Shown one piece after another: positions 51,954 through 60,596 of a DNA stretch of 64,000 nt. Where the stretch lies: positions 1 through 64,000 of the forward strand of contig JAAXNY010000003.1 in the NCBI GenBank assembly GCA_013420905.1, read 5' to 3'. The number at the start of each line of letters is the position of its first letter. The first letter of the stretch is position 1. The position numbers and the translations under genes were made by a program. Below the pieces are notes generated by a model. The model was not told where the DNA came from and made no database searches. It saw only the letters and a list, made by a program, of their open reading frames with translations. The stretch comes from Collybia mongolica. Taxonomy: Eukaryota > Basidiomycota > Agaricomycetes > Agaricales > Clitocybaceae.

Positions 51954-52471
51954 ACTTAACCTGTTGCCCCGGTCCAAGTTGATCGGGCGCTTTGGGACGT
52001 AGCAGCGTGTGAGCTTCTTGCCATCCCAGGTCGGAGTTAACCTATCAGATCTCTATCGGTCCCACGACCGCTGGTCTTATGACAGCGTGAGTCTAAGTAG
52101 TCCAATGTGGCGAAAAGCAGCCGAATTTGATCGGCGGAGATATACCGGTAGATCCCCTTCCCTGTGCGGGGAACTCCTTAGACCCGGAACGGCTCGCTTA
52201 CGTGCGTGCGTTTGTTTACCTTCGGGGACGCTCTTGTTGCGGCCTGTGGGTATTGTTTCCATCTATTCTTAGCGGTAAAAATTAAACCGTTGTTGATACT
52301 TTGTAAGTACCACGATTTATGTCTTAACGACAGACAGTATTAACCGAGGCTCTTAGAGACATACTAACCCTAACTCTAACCCTAACCGTGAGTACTTGTT
52401 TGCCTAATGCATCCGATCTACGTCAATCTGACATTGAACGAATTAGCTAACCCGAACCCTAACCTAACCGT
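51954..52471 (+). other. PLE1 copy 2, 3' untranslated/linker region
   Basis: Matches 4168-4678 of copy 1, with internal telomere-like tracts near 52363-52390 and 52450-52490. No gene. Confidence 0.6.
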
Positions 52472-52909
52472 TAACCTAACCTAACCCTAACCGGTTAACC
52501 CAACCTAACCCGCCTGAGCCGGACCGGACTTTGATCCGATCACCGGCCCGACATGGACGGTTAAAGGCCACGTACCCGGTCCGAAATGACCGTGACGTGT
52601 GAGAGGTTACTAATCATTATAGCTGACCGGAGTAATCCGTTCGGCTTTGTTCCCACAGGTTGTCAAGGTCGTTAATAGACGGTCGCCGATTGGTGCCCAA
52701 CACACTGCCTTCGGGCAGAGTTAGTAAGCCCGCTTCGGCGATGTCGTGTTCTATTCCGATCTGCCAGACGCTATGGAAGCGACTGCGCATCTGTCATGCG
52801 CGCAAATGGCCATTGGCCGCCTCTGACAGGTAGATGACTAAGTATCCCGACTTTAGCCTAACTTCGGAACAAAGCTAAAGTCCGCAGCAACCCGTATACA
52901 CCCTAAAAA

Positions 52910-52975
52910 CCGATCTGAAGAGTCTTAAAAGACGAAAGGATCCGACCGGTGGTCTCCTCCATCGATCCTTATCGG
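52910..52975 (+). ncRNA. Type I hammerhead ribozyme (PLE1)
   Basis: 3' pseudo-LTR copy; all core and paired positions as at 533. Terminal hairpin at 53005-53029. Confidence 0.87.
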
Positions 52976-53044
52976 TAAATTTCGCCTACTCAACTATATC
53001 CTCCAACAAAAACGCTTCGCGTTTTTGTTGTCGTCAACCCTAAC

Positions 53045-54140
53045 CTCGCCAACATCTCCCTCTCCGATGTTGATCCTCACTTTGGGGTTAAACAATCTCA
53101 AGCGTCGACCGCGAGACAGGCATCTTCGAACACTGTGTCCCAGGACACGGCTCGTTCTCACCTGTACTTCGGGGCTAACAACCTCGACGAACTACTCCAC
53201 ACCATCCCGGGTGAGTACGTTCAGTGCTTGACTGAGCCCCTCAAAGGCATTCGCGCCACTGCACAACGCATGGTCTCTGTTCGCGATACAGTCGAAAAGT
53301 GGCGTTCCCACCAAGCCGCTGGCACTACTCCTGCAACGTTCGCGTCTAAGGCGCCCGAAATCCAATTCTCCAAGGATTTCGTTGAGTCATTCGAAGCTGA
53401 CGAAGCCAAGAAACGACTTCTTGATGCTCACAAAAAGTATCAGGCTGAGATCTTCAAGGACGCTCTCGTCGCCAAAGAAGTCGAACTCACAACACTGCAA
53501 ACCTCCCTCGAGCCTAAGCAACTCTACAACCGACTCATCGTCCCCGTCACCGACACCAGCAAGGTCGAGATGGCGCGCAGGAAGCGACCTATCCTCGAGG
53601 ACGGTGATGAAGAAGGAGAGGTTAAGATCACAGGTTGGGTACCGGACCCTGCGTCCAAATCTAACTACCTTTTAGTCGCCCGTGATCTCCCTATCATCGG
53701 ACTCCGCGTCGTCTCCCTCGTGGAGGCGGCCCACCTTGCCGTCACTAAGAAGAAAGAGGCTAAGAAGGATCTCCGAGACAAGATGGATGTCGACGACGGT
53801 GATGATGCCGTCAAGCAGAAGGACTTAAGTAAGTTAGTCCAGAAGGCCGTCGACCAAGCCATCAAGAAGAGGACTCCCGCGCCCAAGGTACGTCACCGCA
53901 GTCGCTCACACTCTCATGTTCTGACTTCTTCCCCTCAAGGATCTCCGATTCAAGAAGGGAGCCGCCAAGAAGTCGTCCTCCTCTACCGCCCCCAAGAAGA
54001 CCGCCTCCAAGAAGAAGGCTCCTCAACCGCGCCAAGCCGCAAAGCTCGCCGCGATGAAGAAGAATGGCAAAGGTCTCAAGGGGAAAGGGAAGGCTGGGAA
54101 GCCTGGCCCTCGGGGAGCCAAGAAGTCGTCGTCCAAGTAG
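53045..54140 (+). CDS. PLE2 spliced ORF1 with Lys-rich tail, copy B, partial (join 53045..53887,53940..54140)
   Basis: Same frame switch and Lys-rich tail as copy A, ending at TAG 54138-54140; 347 residues from the junction. The intron differs by one base between the copies (in the segment after the donor), while the tail is unchanged by eye. Confidence 0.68.
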
Positions 54141-56551
54141 GCGACGACACTACTGTATTTGATTTACCGCCGCCGAATCCATCATTCCGGTACGAGAATC
54201 CTTACACTTGGCCTGACTGGTTGCTAACCATTCCATACCCACTTGCGCGCTCGTATATATTGTTAAATACACCCATATTTGTAATTGATGCCAATAGATA
54301 TAAGAATGTCATCCATCGCGCACCTGGTGTGAATCTCCCGAAAAACATCGAGTATGACTTATCTGTCGGAATGAATTATATGTTTAAGTCAGAAAGAAAC
54401 TCTAAATTAATTCTAGACGCCTGGAAAGATTTCTCGCGTCGCCTGAGATGGCGCCTATACTTTGCCTTCTCCAACCCAGAATCTAACTCTCTCTATGACC
54501 CAGACTATGAACTTAACCGCCCCCCCTCAGGAAAAGTTCCTCTGTTACCAGACTATATCGAGCTAGGGATCCGTCGTGGTCAGTACTTTGTGGAAAACAC
54601 AATCGCTAAAATACCCGCGGAAGAAGCTGCGCCGTCAACGCCCCGGCCTAACACTACCCGAATTCGAAGGTGGCTGTTAGATAACAACTATGTCCTAACA
54701 CCCACCGATAAAAATCTTGGCATTTCGGTGTCTAGGCGTGACTGGCTAATAGAGAAATGTAAGGAGCTCCTTGATGATGAAACTAATTATAAGATGTTAC
54801 ATCCTCTCATCGCCGCCACCTACATTAAGAAAACAATCGAACAAATGGACGAGCTTGCCCAAAAGGCTATGCTCTTAAGCGACGAACCCTGTGACCAGCT
54901 ATTGGATTGGTTCCGTCAATTCATACCTGATGCTGGAGAAACGTATGATCTCGCAAACTTGCCATGTTTCTATGGTATCCCTAAGATACATAAACAGCCT
55001 GTTAAAATGCGACCTATAATACCCTGTCACTCGGCGGTCATGAATCCAGCCGCTAAATTTGTTTCGAAAAAACTCAAACCGCTCATCAAAGCGGCGCCAT
55101 CCATTATACATGGTACCAAAGACTTGGCGATCAAATTGAGTAAGGTTACTATTTCAAATCGGAAGAAATTCTTTATCGTCACGGGCGACATTGTTGCCTA
55201 CTATCCTAATATACCAATTCAACGTTGTATAGATATTGTTACCGACATGTATCTTGAATATATCACCGGACTGGATCCTGACTACATCAATTTCATGCAC
55301 CTTGACGAGCACGTACTGCGTGGCCTTCAGGCATTCATACTTGCACTAGAAGTTGGGAATCGTAACCTTATATTTCGCTTTCAAAAATATATATACCTTC
55401 AATTACATGGACTCGCAATGGGAGTAGCGGATTCCCCGGATCTCGCGAACCTCTACGGGGTCTTTTTTGAAAAGAAATGCAACATTTTGAACGACCCGAG
55501 AATACCTTTCTACGGTCGATACATAGATGATTGTTTAGCAATTGTGTATGCTGCCTCTGCTGATGAGGCCCTTCGCATTGTTAAAACACTTGAAATCGAA
55601 TCTTGCGAAATTGAGTGGTCCGCGTCTGATAGACAAGCGCCGTTCCTGGATATGATGTTATACATTGATATGCAGAACCGTTTGCAACACATGCCCTATC
55701 GGAAAAGTGGATCGCATCAGGAAAGAATTCCATGGATCTCTCACCACCCTCTAGATGTAAAAAGAGGAACTTACGTGGGTGAGATGTCCCGTTTAGCCAC
55801 CCTGAGTAGTACATTTCAGAACTACCGGAACGCTATAGACTCGCTTCGTGCGCTCTATATACAGCGTGGCTATCCAGTGAAATTAGTATTGCAGTGGACT
55901 TCGGTCAATATGGCAGAACGATGGCAGAAACGTCTATCAGAGTCTAAGGGTTCTGGAGAGCTAGACAGTGTTCTGGTGCTTAAGTCTGAATTCAATACTG
56001 CTTGGAATTACTTCTCTGCTCGAGAATTGGGTAACACAATCACGGATTTCTGGTCGTTATGGCTAAACCATAACCAGGCAGCTACGGAGGGGAATCGCTT
56101 ACCCCCCATAGAGTTCCCACAATTATCTGGATCTTTGGGCAAGTTGGCCGATGGAGTCCCGGAGGCGTACACTGTGCGTCTTCAGGTCACTAACGGTACG
56201 ACGACCTCAATACCAGATATACGGAAACTAGATATCCTAAGGCGCCGATGGATTGTCAGCCGCAAACGCACTCTCAATCTCTTCGACCTCGTAAACCTTT
56301 GGAAAAAGATTGTTATCGAACACTTAGACAAGGATGCAGCACGAAAGGCTGTACCCAATGAGCCCGTGGGTAACCCCCAGAATACGGTAGTAAGAACTAT
56401 AAACCCCACTCCTAACATTGTGAACAGGGAACGGATCGAAACCATTCACACGCGCGAGCGTGCGGACTCAGAGTTGGACCCCTTCGTCCTTGCTTGGAAC
56501 CAAGGTTTTAGGCTCGGAGTGAACGCGGACCCTACTGGAGTAACTCTCTAA
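53045..56551 (+). CDS. PLE2 ORF1-reverse transcriptase, copy B, partial at 5' end, about 1168 aa
   Basis: The frame is open from the element junction (LANISLSDVDPHFGVKQ) with no start codon of its own. By alignment with PLE1 (GANNLDELLHTIPGEY against GANTIDELISLIPSDY) only a short N-terminal stretch is missing. RT motifs as in copy A, with few substitutions between the copies. No endonuclease domain. Intron 53888-53939 must be retained. Confidence 0.88.
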   Translation, partial: LANISLSDVDPHFGVKQSQASTARQASSNTVSQDTARSHLYFGANNLDELLHTIPGEYVQCLTEPLKGIRATAQRMVSVRDTVEKWRSHQAAGTTPATFASKAPEIQFSKDFVESFEADEAKKRLLDAHKKYQAEIFKDALVAKEVELTTLQTSLEPKQLYNRLIVPVTDTSKVEMARRKRPILEDGDEEGEVKITGWVPDPASKSNYLLVARDLPIIGLRVVSLVEAAHLAVTKKKEAKKDLRDKMDVDDGDDAVKQKDLSKLVQKAVDQAIKKRTPAPKVRHRSRSHSHVLTSSPQGSPIQEGSRQEVVLLYRPQEDRLQEEGSSTAPSRKARRDEEEWQRSQGEREGWEAWPSGSQEVVVQVGDDTTVFDLPPPNPSFRYENPYTWPDWLLTIPYPLARSYILLNTPIFVIDANRYKNVIHRAPGVNLPKNIEYDLSVGMNYMFKSERNSKLILDAWKDFSRRLRWRLYFAFSNPESNSLYDPDYELNRPPSGKVPLLPDYIELGIRRGQYFVENTIAKIPAEEAAPSTPRPNTTRIRRWLLDNNYVLTPTDKNLGISVSRRDWLIEKCKELLDDETNYKMLHPLIAATYIKKTIEQMDELAQKAMLLSDEPCDQLLDWFRQFIPDAGETYDLANLPCFYGIPKIHKQPVKMRPIIPCHSAVMNPAAKFVSKKLKPLIKAAPSIIHGTKDLAIKLSKVTISNRKKFFIVTGDIVAYYPNIPIQRCIDIVTDMYLEYITGLDPDYINFMHLDEHVLRGLQAFILALEVGNRNLIFRFQKYIYLQLHGLAMGVADSPDLANLYGVFFEKKCNILNDPRIPFYGRYIDDCLAIVYAASADEALRIVKTLEIESCEIEWSASDRQAPFLDMMLYIDMQNRLQHMPYRKSGSHQERIPWISHHPLDVKRGTYVGEMSRLATLSSTFQNYRNAIDSLRALYIQRGYPVKLVLQWTSVNMAERWQKRLSESKGSGELDSVLVLKSEFNTAWNYFSARELGNTITDFWSLWLNHNQAATEGNRLPPIEFPQLSGSLGKLADGVPEAYTVRLQVTNGTTTSIPDIRKLDILRRRWIVSRKRTLNLFDLVNLWKKIVIEHLDKDAARKAVPNEPVGNPQNTVVRTINPTPNIVNRERIETIHTRERADSELDPFVLAWNQGFRLGVNADPTGVTL
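53888..53939 (+). other. PLE2 regulated intron, copy B
   Basis: GTACGT donor, CTGAC branch, CCCTCAAG acceptor, 52 nt, phase 0. Confidence 0.75.
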
Positions 56552-57488
56552 TCTGCGCCTCTGGTATCCCCAGAGGTGATGGCCTAGGAAACCGGTCGCA
56601 ATGCAGCTCCTGTTGCACTTTATGGTCTGTGCTCAGCGAAAAGTGAAATAACTTTTGATGATCTTGTGGGCTAAGGCCCCACACCTGTCGCGGCTTACCC
56701 CGCGCAGTTGATCTCCTTTACGGAACAATTACCTCTTGATCTTTGGTATAAGTCTATCTATCTGAGGCGTAGCATGCTGGTGGATTCCGGCTGGTTACGA
56801 AAAGTAATAGCGCCCAAGTTGATTGAGGTTGGGGATTGGGTTCCCCCTGTAAAATTGAACCTCGTTTAAAGATCTATTTCGTCTTAAGGGACGTCGCCTA
56901 GTAGCAACTCCCCGCTTGAATCACTCTAAGTGTCAATTCTCGTAAGAACTCCTTGAAAAACTGTCTATTCTCCCAGTTTTTCCACTCACTACATACGTTT
57001 ACCAGAAGCTCTGTTTAAAATCTGGGACATGTCGGTTTTAGATGGCCGTTGGAACATCCTAACCCTAACGTACGTAGCCTCGACTTAACCGTCGAAACGA
57101 CCAGCTAACGGTCTTTTATTTTAACGAATAATAGCCTAACCCTAACCGCTAACCTTTAACCTTAAAGGCTAAGTAGCCGGGCCGATGGGGCCCGGCGCCT
57201 AAGTATAGCGCGGCTAAAAGAAGATAAGATCCAGGCACGAGATCCATCTTCTTTATTGATCCGCGTCGGTGAATAGCTAACCGAAATTGATCCGCGTATC
57301 GGATAAAATACTAAGGTAGGGCGGGCCAACATGGACCGCGTTCCATGCGCGTCGAGCGCGCATGCCAGCGCACACCCCCTCACATGGCGCAACATGTGTC
57401 TGAGGGGTTTACGCTGTGGTCGCTCGGAAAAACCGCGCGCGCGCCGTAACGGTGCGGCGGCGCGAGCGGAGAAACTGATTAAACATTA
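56552..57488 (+). other. PLE2 copy B, 3' region
   Basis: Matches 31934-32869, including the 9-bp hairpin (56955-56982, one loop change only) and the internal telomere-like tracts. No gene. Confidence 0.6.
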
Positions 57489-57561
57489 ACAAACAGGCCT
57501 GATGAGTACTTATACGAAACAGGTCGGGTGGGGGATTCCCCCAACCCTGTTGCTTGTTTGT
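57489..57561 (+). ncRNA. Type I hammerhead ribozyme (PLE2)
   Basis: All stems and core as at 5626. Cleavage predicted between 57551 and 57552, directly before GCTTGTTTGT. Confidence 0.88.
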
Positions 57562-57630
57562 AACGCAACTCATCGTACCAAAGTCACTCGCAACCTCGCT
57601 TCGCTCGGTTGCTCGTTCCTCCCTAACCCT

Positions 57631-57704
57631 GCTTGTTTGTAACGCAACTCATCGTACCAAAGTCACTCGCAACCTCGCTTCGCTCGGTTGCTCGTTCAAC
57701 CCTA
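57631..57704 (+). mobile_element. 74-nt PLE2 tail stub, starting at the ribozyme cleavage site
   Basis: Begins GCTTGTTTGTAACGC, exactly the predicted 3' product of PLE2 hammerhead cleavage, and runs through the terminal hairpin to CGTTCAACCCTA. It is preceded by CCCTAACCCT of the next element and followed by a truncated PLE1 stub. Confidence 0.85.
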
Positions 57705-57990
57705 TTCCGATCTGCCAGACGCTATGGAAGCGACTGCGCATCTGTCATGCGCGCAAATGGCCATTGGCCGCCTCTGACAGGTAGATGACTAAGTATCCCG
57801 ACTTTAGCCTAACCTCGGAACAAAGCTAAAGTCCGCAGCAACCCGTATACACCCTAAAACCGATCTGAAGAGTCTTAAAAGACGAAAGGATCCGACCGGT
57901 GGTCTCCTCCATCGATCCTTATCGGTAACTTTCCCTTACTCAACTAAATCCTCCAACAAAAACGCTTCGCGTTTTTGTTGTCGTCCACCC
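57705..57990 (+). mobile_element. PLE1 3' stub, innermost of the third block
   Basis: Matches PLE1 from the equivalent of about 375 to the 3' end, with hammerhead (57860-57925) and hairpin (57955-57979). Ends GTCGTCCACCC and joins unit C DNA at CAGCCGATACGG. Confidence 0.85.
57860..57925 (+). ncRNA. Type I hammerhead ribozyme (PLE1)
   Basis: Same core and stems as at 533. The sequence just after the stem differs slightly (GTAACTTTCCC), outside the ribozyme. Confidence 0.87.
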
Positions 57991-58789
57991 CAGCCGATAC
58001 GGTTTACCTTTCCGCTTCGAATGAAGGCAGCGTACGGGGATTTCTACTGCGCCTGCCTTCCTTCAACTCAACTCAGGTTTCCAAGAAAGTGTTCGGGCTC
58101 CTGACCACCGTCGTAAACGACTTGATTAACCGCGTACGTACTCCCGAGGTTCGTCGAACCTCGTGTTCATCGCCATTTCAGTACTGACGCAGTTCTCTCG
58201 TAGAGTACTGTATACCCGAGGTTCCTCGAACCTCGCCTTTCTCGTTTCATCGGGGTCTGACCCCCGTCGGTACTCTTAGAAGTCTTCTGCCCTGGGATCA
58301 ACTCGCCATCTTCCACATCCCAAATATTCAAAGGAACCAGCAAACAAGACTTTGGAACATTTAGCCGTCAAGTCGTGGCGCTCACTCCCTCCTGGACGGA
58401 AACCTCCCCACTTTCCAATCCATCCCCCCCCCTGTGTTTCGTTTCTCCGCTTCGGGTGGAGGCAGCGTACGAGAGTTTATCCTGCGCCTGCATTCTTGCT
58501 ACTAGGATTTCCGAATCAATGTTGTCAAGGTTCGTCGAACCTCGACTTTCGCGGCCGTTTACTCATGTCCCTAAATACCCACAGTTTCACATCGCAAGTT
58601 TCCAAGGAAAGCAATACATGGGGCACTACAATAAAGTTGTATGCGCTCAGCCCGACTGGTGAACAGGTACTTCTACCCGGCATTGAACGGTTGCTAAAAA
58701 ACGAGCACCCTCTTTCAGGTCAAGTCAGGCCCAACATACTATATCTACTCGTAGTTGTTGGGGAAGTCCAGTAGAGTGCAGTACACTCA
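57991..58789. repeat. Unit C non-coding repeat region
   Basis: Related to 10010-10440: P2-like hairpins near 58031 and 58466 and P1 palindromes at 58145-58163 (perfect), 58217-58235 and 58526-58544. The CTTCCACATCCCAAATATTC block is present. No gene. Confidence 0.6.
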
Positions 58790-58942
58790 TCACCCGTCTT
58801 TGACACCTGCCGATTCGGAATGAAAGTCTGACTTGGGATTCGCTGGGCAACGGTCAATTATTGTAGTTCCGATATCATCATTGTCGTCGTTGGTGCCGAT
58901 GCGTATTTCAAACTTGTTCTTGACATTGCCGCCTGTCGCCAT
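58790..58942 (-). CDS. Possible small or partial coding frame, 50 aa
   Basis: An ATG-started frame on the minus strand (MATGGNVKNKFEIRIGTNDD) with ordinary amino-acid composition, directly next to the truncated ribosomal P2 gene. I do not recognise it. It may be a broken exon carried along with its neighbour, or chance. Confidence 0.2.
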   Translation of the reverse strand: MATGGNVKNKFEIRIGTNDDNDDIGTTIIDRCPANPKSDFHSESAGVKDG

Positions 58943-59137
58943 ATACAAGGGATTTTTACAAGTTGAAAGGATGTTGAAAGGATGTTGCTTCAGTTTTAGT
59001 TTCGAAACAAGTCCGTTCAGCTCTGCGGAGCAATATTAGGGTCTGTGATCACAGCACGTAACTCTCGTAGGACCATTACTGCTGATTTGTACAGAAATGC
59101 AGCATATACATGTGTATTACAAGATAATCCAAGGAGA

Positions 59138-59513
59138 TCAATCGAACAAGCCGAAGCCCATGTCTTCGTCGGACTCCTCCTGTAAATGCCAACAGATAAG
59201 TGCTGGTCCCTAAAGGGACACTGATAAAAACAGCAACAAACCTTCTCCTCTAACTCTTCCCCCTTCTTCTCCTCGGCGGCGGCAGCGGCAGGAGCCCCAC
59301 TGGAAGTAGTAGTAGTAGCTCCTCTAGATGGAACGGACGCGAGTTTGGCAGAGCCCTCGGCAATCAACTCGGGTCAAAAAAGTATTGAGTGAAGGAAACA
59401 GGGTGTTGGTGTTGAAACAAACACACATCATTAACAGCTTTACCCTTGAGCTCAGAAATGAGACTTTCAAGGCAAGTCTTGTCAGCTTCAACACCGACGG
59501 CAGAGAGGAGCGA
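59138..59513 (-). pseudogene. 60S acidic ribosomal protein P2, 5'-truncated
   Basis: Three exons on the minus strand: about 59513-59427, 59367-59242 and 59179-59138, with introns of 59 and 62 nt. They read SLLSAVGVEADKTCLESL, then the LIAEGSAKLASV block, an Ala/Thr-rich hinge, a Glu/Lys stretch, and the invariant P-stalk end EESDEDMGFGLFD. About 85 of the usual ~110 residues are present; the N-terminal ~28 (start Met and dimerisation helix) are missing. P2 is a core ribosome-stalk protein that recruits elongation factors, so an intact gene must be elsewhere. The intact C-terminus and splice sites suggest recent capture. Confidence 0.82.
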
Positions 59514-60596
59514 ACGTGTTGTTATTATCAAGATCTAAATCGCACACTCAACGATAGACATTTCTCGGTTTTGAATTCTGATGCAGATTGCTATACACCG
59601 GACCTCGCCAACTCATATATTTACCGTTGGCACGAGGCACAATCCCTAACCCTGTCCCTCACCCTAAAAATATAGGCCCTCTGTTATAACGTAAATAAGC
59701 GACAGCTAAAATGCGATCAGTCCAGTGCGCGAGGTTCGTCGAACCTCACAAACCTCACATTCTTGTGGCCCATCCCTAACAGATCCGTACGCTCACCAAA
59801 TTGATGCCCCACGAGTGCCGCATTTGCATTGACTCACTGCATAAGAGGTTCGACGAACCTCGCCGCTCCATCACATCTCCGTGCAACACATCACAGACGA
59901 TGTCCGTTGAACGCTAGCGTTCCACTAGGTCCCGCACCGCACATACAAGCCATAGAGGCCTTTTCGTTCTTACGTGCGGTTAGAGTTAGGTGGTGACTCC
60001 GAGTTTCAAAGCAGGCTTGAGTGGATCAGAGGTTCGTGGAACCGCACACTTGAAGAGCTGCAAGAGATTATCGCAGGAAATTCCGTGTGGTTAACAGTAT
60101 TAAGGATACTTTTTGTCCATCTTTGTGAAATGTTCGAAAATCTTAGAGTTAAAAACCTACCCGTTGATTTGACCGCACCTGGGCACTTATTTGTTCACGC
60201 GGCAGACTCAAAGTAAACGTTCTATTGTATGTACAGTAACTTTTTTTTTGTAAGGAGGTTTTTTTTTTCGTAAGGAATTTTTTCTTATGAGTGGTGGGAG
60301 TTATTTTTTTTTTGTGATGGCAGAGGGGGGGGGGGGGCTATGTAACGTGGGGGAGGGGGGGCGCGGAGCTGTATCATACTTACGACGCGGCAACAGAAGC
60401 CATATAACGCAAGCAGAGATGACGAGAACGCATATGTAAAGTCTGTTGTGGGGCACATGCTAGGCGTGGTGGGGGGCGGCGGCGACCGAGAAAGAAACGA
60501 GGCCCGAGGAGTACAAGACGTTATGCCTTTCGTAGCACTCATGAGTCAGGCGAAAGTATATCCATCCCTAAAGTTCAGACTCACCGAAATCCCTTT
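59514..60596. other. Intergenic with P1 sites, poly-T and poly-G tracts
   Basis: P1 palindromes at 59730-59748 and 59844-59862, and a partial one at about 60029. Poly-T tracts near 60240-60320 precede a run of about 13 G near 60325. From about 60320 the sequence equals 5781 onward. The 80-codon frame at 59974-60216 has no support as a gene. Confidence 0.5.

Larger units (their letters stand above)
48233..53044 (+). mobile_element. PLE1 copy 2, 5'-truncated within the 5' pseudo-LTR
   Basis: Begins at the equivalent of position 447 of copy 1 (TGACAGGTAG), preceded by CCCTAA. It retains the hammerhead, hairpin, full ORF, 3' region and a complete 3' pseudo-LTR (about 52472-53044). The ORF region lies at a constant offset of 47786 from copy 1, with only scattered substitutions. 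Its 3' end reads GTCGTCAACCCTAACC and abuts truncated PLE2. Confidence 0.88.
53045..57630 (+). mobile_element. PLE2 copy B, 5'-truncated
   Basis: Starts in coding sequence immediately after the PLE1 3' end (CCCTAAC). It is only slightly longer at the 5' side than copy A, so the PLE2 leader and 5' pseudo-LTR are not seen anywhere in the window. Ends CCTCCCTAACCCT. Contains a hammerhead (57489-57561) and hairpin (57590-57612). Confidence 0.88.

Noticed and set aside
59974..60216. 80-codon frame in unit C
   Set aside because: Single copy, contains a degenerate P1 site, no recognisable domain and no splice context.
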